NCBI GenBank assembly: GCA_030148225.1
Contig: JASBTX010000002.1
Span: 147,736-211,735, forward strand
Direction: 5' to 3'
DNA: 64,000 nucleotides
From: Paracoccaceae bacterium
GTDB taxonomy: Bacteria; Pseudomonadota; Alphaproteobacteria; Rhodobacterales; Rhodobacteraceae
Position 1 is the stretch's first letter. Each line of letters starts with the position of its first letter. The notes below the pieces were generated by a model. It searched no databases. It was not told where the DNA came from and saw nothing but the letters and a program-made list of their open reading frames with translations. Shown piece after piece: positions 63,301-64,000 of this stretch. The position numbers were made by a program, and so were the translations under genes.

Positions 63301-63996
63301 TTCCTGATCAGGATTTGATGCGGGTTTTACTTCGTCTGGTTTTTCATCAGGAGTTCTTTCCCGATCCTGACGGCCTTTTCTTCCCCGTTCTTCTCGCCTG
63401 CCCGGATCAGTGCTTTGCCGATCAGTTCCCGCTTGATCGAATAGCCCGCCCTGGTCTGAGGCTTCGGGGTTTTTTCTGATTTGTTCATCGATAATCTCCG
63501 ATCCCGACTTTAGCGCAACAGGCTCAATTCCTGCAAGTTCACCCTGATCAATCTTTTGCTTGATGGCTTCATCGATATAGGTGTCGATGAAATCCCGCAT
63601 GAACCTCTGCGACACCATACGGGTCTCAGACTCATTGTAGAAGGCGGTGAGTAGCTTTTCGGCATTTTCGGACAGTGGGGTAGCGAAAGCATCCTTTTGC
63701 GCCCTGTACGCTTTGAGGTCCATTCCCCGTGATCTGAAATCAGCGGCGACTTGCAGCGCCGCCGTCAGATCATCCGTGATATCGACATTCGGGGACACCT
63801 CGCCCCGTTCAATTGCGGTTTTGAGTTGAACAAACCGGCCTGCACTATCAACAAGTGCATTCGTGACTGACCGCATGTCATCATCGGGGCTTTCCGCCAG
63901 ACGGTTCAAAAGACGGTCATCGCCATAGGCGCGATAAAAGAGGGCATTGCGGAACCGTTCCTGACCCTCGATGGACAACCCGCCTTCTGCCGTCAC
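57346..63996 (-). CDS. Giant phage/mobile-element polyvalent protein with 2H phosphoesterase-like and HExxH domains (N-terminus probably outside window)
   Basis: At least 2216 residues; the open frame reaches the window edge, so the true start may be further right. Domains in order (numbering from 63996): helical region 1-170; acidic/basic linker 170-247; a 2H-phosphoesterase-like domain about 247-386 with H280-V-T282 and H353-I-T355; an LPD5-like segment about 618-680; an LPD1-like domain about 703-815 with GFRGVQFGN, GAGSLAHEWWH (HExxH at 797-801); a PBECR/LPD3-like segment about 960-1075; a second HExxH, HELIH at 1213-1217; then long helical regions and a C-terminal portion with FINIKRFIPVGDIFD resembling LPD38. 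These are hallmarks of the polyvalent proteins that phages and conjugative elements inject into hosts. Domain names are from memory of the families. Confidence 0.8.
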   Translation of the reverse strand: MTAEGGLSIEGQERFRNALFYRAYGDDRLLNRLAESPDDDMRSVTNALVDSAGRFVQLKTAIERGEVSPNVDITDDLTAALQVAADFRSRGMDLKAYRAQKDAFATPLSENAEKLLTAFYNESETRMVSQRFMRDFIDTYIDEAIKQKIDQGELAGIEPVALKSGSEIIDEQIRKNPEASDQGGLFDQAGTDRQSTDPGRREERGRKGRQDRERTPDEKPDEVKPASNPDQENPSDKSDAGADENTRPTYIYRPVENAKAIRLWAASQGFRSALPPGDLHVTQVYSKEPVDRASKAMQPKTGNIRVKGGKREVVSLGDNGAVVLKFTDDRMQKRWKETRDAGASWDFPNYQSHITITYKPGDIDLSKVVPYSGEIVLGGEVVQDIDPGAGQNVRETKLKGKPAQPKTDQKIDDFGEVLTGAQKHKAKEWAERAGLVSDKEIAKTPLSKSWPEPDYQALLDDGVDPFLVAFARAARDQIPRKPRGYKLRKWTEDVIYLRTFARNVLDGTFSTKNLREKIQAEKSGLDNVANLIELYERFGHGKSLAGFTFSEKEFTLYEGKRYPYDRPLRLWQVTEPAERGSMSYWPKVHASGETKKAAIDAFAKVYKTLETGPKKKTRGTPKFIIYSRRGEEVKSWTIGKKIGRHYADLKGGFAESTEARKWMNENQDELVRLLEAYKNLPSERRSENDPRIGDDHRGGADVTPEQFSETFGFRGVQFGNYVEGPRRQEDLNRAYDGLLDLAAILNIPPQAISLNGSMGLAFGARGRGGKNPAAAHFEPDNIVINLTKGSGAGSLAHEWWHGLDNYFSRATGRNVGFLSDTARQRPDGVRPEVVQAFQGILTSIARADIKIRSQELDKRRTKPYWSTPIEMTARSFESYVIAKLADESKSNDYLANILDDKSWEALVGEGSYPYLLQSEIPAVREAYDRFFDVIDTRETETGVALFSTSEPSPSPRLTGKEFGRVNIRRAAKDWYDRNLAGQTATTPDGHVVRFNEAEARSIKAEDRETLRILPALRGIIEGGVEIHTEPGQSKGIDSVLFYASPVEVGGRQKHIVVGIRKLDDGTYDYDLTWQGNEASASDASVDQARASIMQPWRQPPGVVNLFVQPELRDILAGGETHRDLDPRYTGTTADGNLIYELTPELKDKASKIARDLKLKAKSLNISGVEVSVPGKMFGRMSDGTMNKLDGAFFQDTVLVAMDAHQGIAGTFNHELIHALRSPQLWNREFGLFTRQEWLALERAASKDRQRLQSVKEVYGQEGEQIVTEEVIASMFTDWMAGTYEARSFIGSAFRKIRNLLEAIGNVLAGNGFTNRDDIFAKIQSGEIGSRQPEQNEFDPVIGEKLRFRVQPDTPVEIRQETMLKAFLSQPIDQAIRIPFHIAGGLNEKNEWIPAVKQWDNLRKVVLEKKINPDGPFGWLSVPLEKARIGLIDRYGLTEEYIERERQRGLDQRSILHEAQEHLEALTEANIGRDEAVVLQSVLTGETVPDEAMKAISEPIRVAIDQLGQDAVEFGLLDAETYEKNRGSYLHRVYQKHESDANKLARFVGNFGARRRAKIMGNAFKGRGIFHEIKGEFLTGDKSKGSKFLALELLAQKGAGFDKGKPKVLKRVFVPAGSPIPAEYKDFNKTGTWEVRGERKNGNVVLWRDFTKAERRSMGEILDARYLIAKTYMNMANDLANGKFFKDIAANPDWAQEAEPPIDTWVEASKYGGTFNNFDPNVQWVRVPDERIAKSKAKRYGLLSGKYVRAEIWRDLAQIETMQSPNTWTAILNQWKINKTARAPNVHMNNIMSNLALMDMSDVRMTDLLKGIRSYAKGDALYQQALENGAFGSDMVAQELRQKTLQPILDGLDKQMKGNVDDLKNASGIIWKVTDAIYRGLKKADNKMIDLYQAEDEVFRMAVFIRRRQQGVSASQAAREARDQFLNYDIRAPWVNAARRTFLPFASYSYRAVPILARTAATRPWKIAKYMTIAYMAENLAYALAPSDWDEEEERKSLRKNEEGYTWLGSPKMVRLPFLDSDGNPVFINIKRFIPVGDIFDLGEGSGVFGMPAPLIFGGPLMIGAELSLNRSSFTGRDIVNPLIDTPWERFTKTRQYLWKSWMPSAAWIPGSWYWEKIGRALRGAEEWGTGRKYSLPQALASSFGIKIRSQDVEIGYLSWMMDFEKAERELSFSARRLEKDRERGLISQRDFEAGMEKLMDKFSELEKNRDERFPSR

Positions 63997-64000
63997 CAGT

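Larger units (their letters stand above)
56612..64000. mobile_element. Left end of an integrated phage-like element
   Basis: Starts at the tRNA-Arg fragment and continues to the window edge. By eye GC drops relative to the chromosomal side. Contents: a DnaA-domain-IV-like protein, a small membrane protein and a giant polyvalent protein of the type carried by phages and conjugative elements. No integrase is within the visible part; it is expected further right. Extent unknown. Confidence 0.75.

Overview
The window reads as chromosome of a marine, Roseobacter-type alphaproteobacterium (Rhodobacterales). This rests on high GC, C-terminal-Hint RTX proteins with the N-terminus typical of the group, a DctPQM TRAP operon, an alphaproteobacterial-type NADP isocitrate dehydrogenase followed by a DUF4170 gene, and two extragenic repeats of the kind scattered through Rhodobacterales genomes. 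The genus cannot be named from the sequence.

Layout. 0-9.1 kb: a Hint/RTX island with an orphan Hint fragment, a 1401-residue RTX-Hint protein carrying a collagen-like Gly-X-Y tract, a divergent putative regulator, and a second RTX-Hint protein translationally coupled to an 84-residue protein. An 11-base motif (TGGAAACAATG) recurs in the control regions here. 9.2-11.8 kb: a kinase-fold phosphotransferase and a SAM methyltransferase. 11.9-18.2 kb: a DctB-like kinase and a response regulator with a degenerate AAA+ domain, divergent from a TRAP dicarboxylate-type transporter. 18.3-25.1 kb: a same-strand cassette of a coiled-coil protein, an unknown protein, an unusual AAA+ ATPase, another unknown protein and two small membrane proteins. 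25.1-28.1 kb: a secreted protein, a possible glycosyltransferase and O-acetylhomoserine sulfhydrylase. 28.2-34.5 kb: TerC, XpaC-like, TelA, a DUF2927 lipoprotein, SPFH-GYF and a double zinc-ribbon protein. Together the two same-strand blocks look like a Ter/TelA-type membrane stress system with its own ATPase, the best candidate here for an under-described system.

34.5-40.3 kb: D-aminoacyl-tRNA deacylase, a D-lyxose isomerase/sugar kinase operon behind a LacI-type palindrome, a GSCFA/SGNH pair, icd and DUF4170. 40.4-47.9 kb: a peptide-uptake unit (M20 peptidase, Dpp-like ABC transporter, P1/DmpA-type peptidase). 47.9-56.5 kb, minus strand: a TetR/MttB-family/dimethylglycine dehydrogenase-like operon with a perfect 18-base palindrome at its head, an aminotransferase, a formylglycine sulfatase/phosphonate monoester hydrolase and a GST-like protein.

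56.6 kb to the end: a 46-base 3' fragment of tRNA-Arg(CCG) marks the left attachment site of an integrated element. Inside it are a DnaA-domain-IV-only protein, a small membrane protein and a giant (more than 2200 residue) phage-type polyvalent protein. That protein carries a 2H-phosphoesterase-like domain and two HExxH metalloprotease-like motifs, and it probably continues past the window edge.
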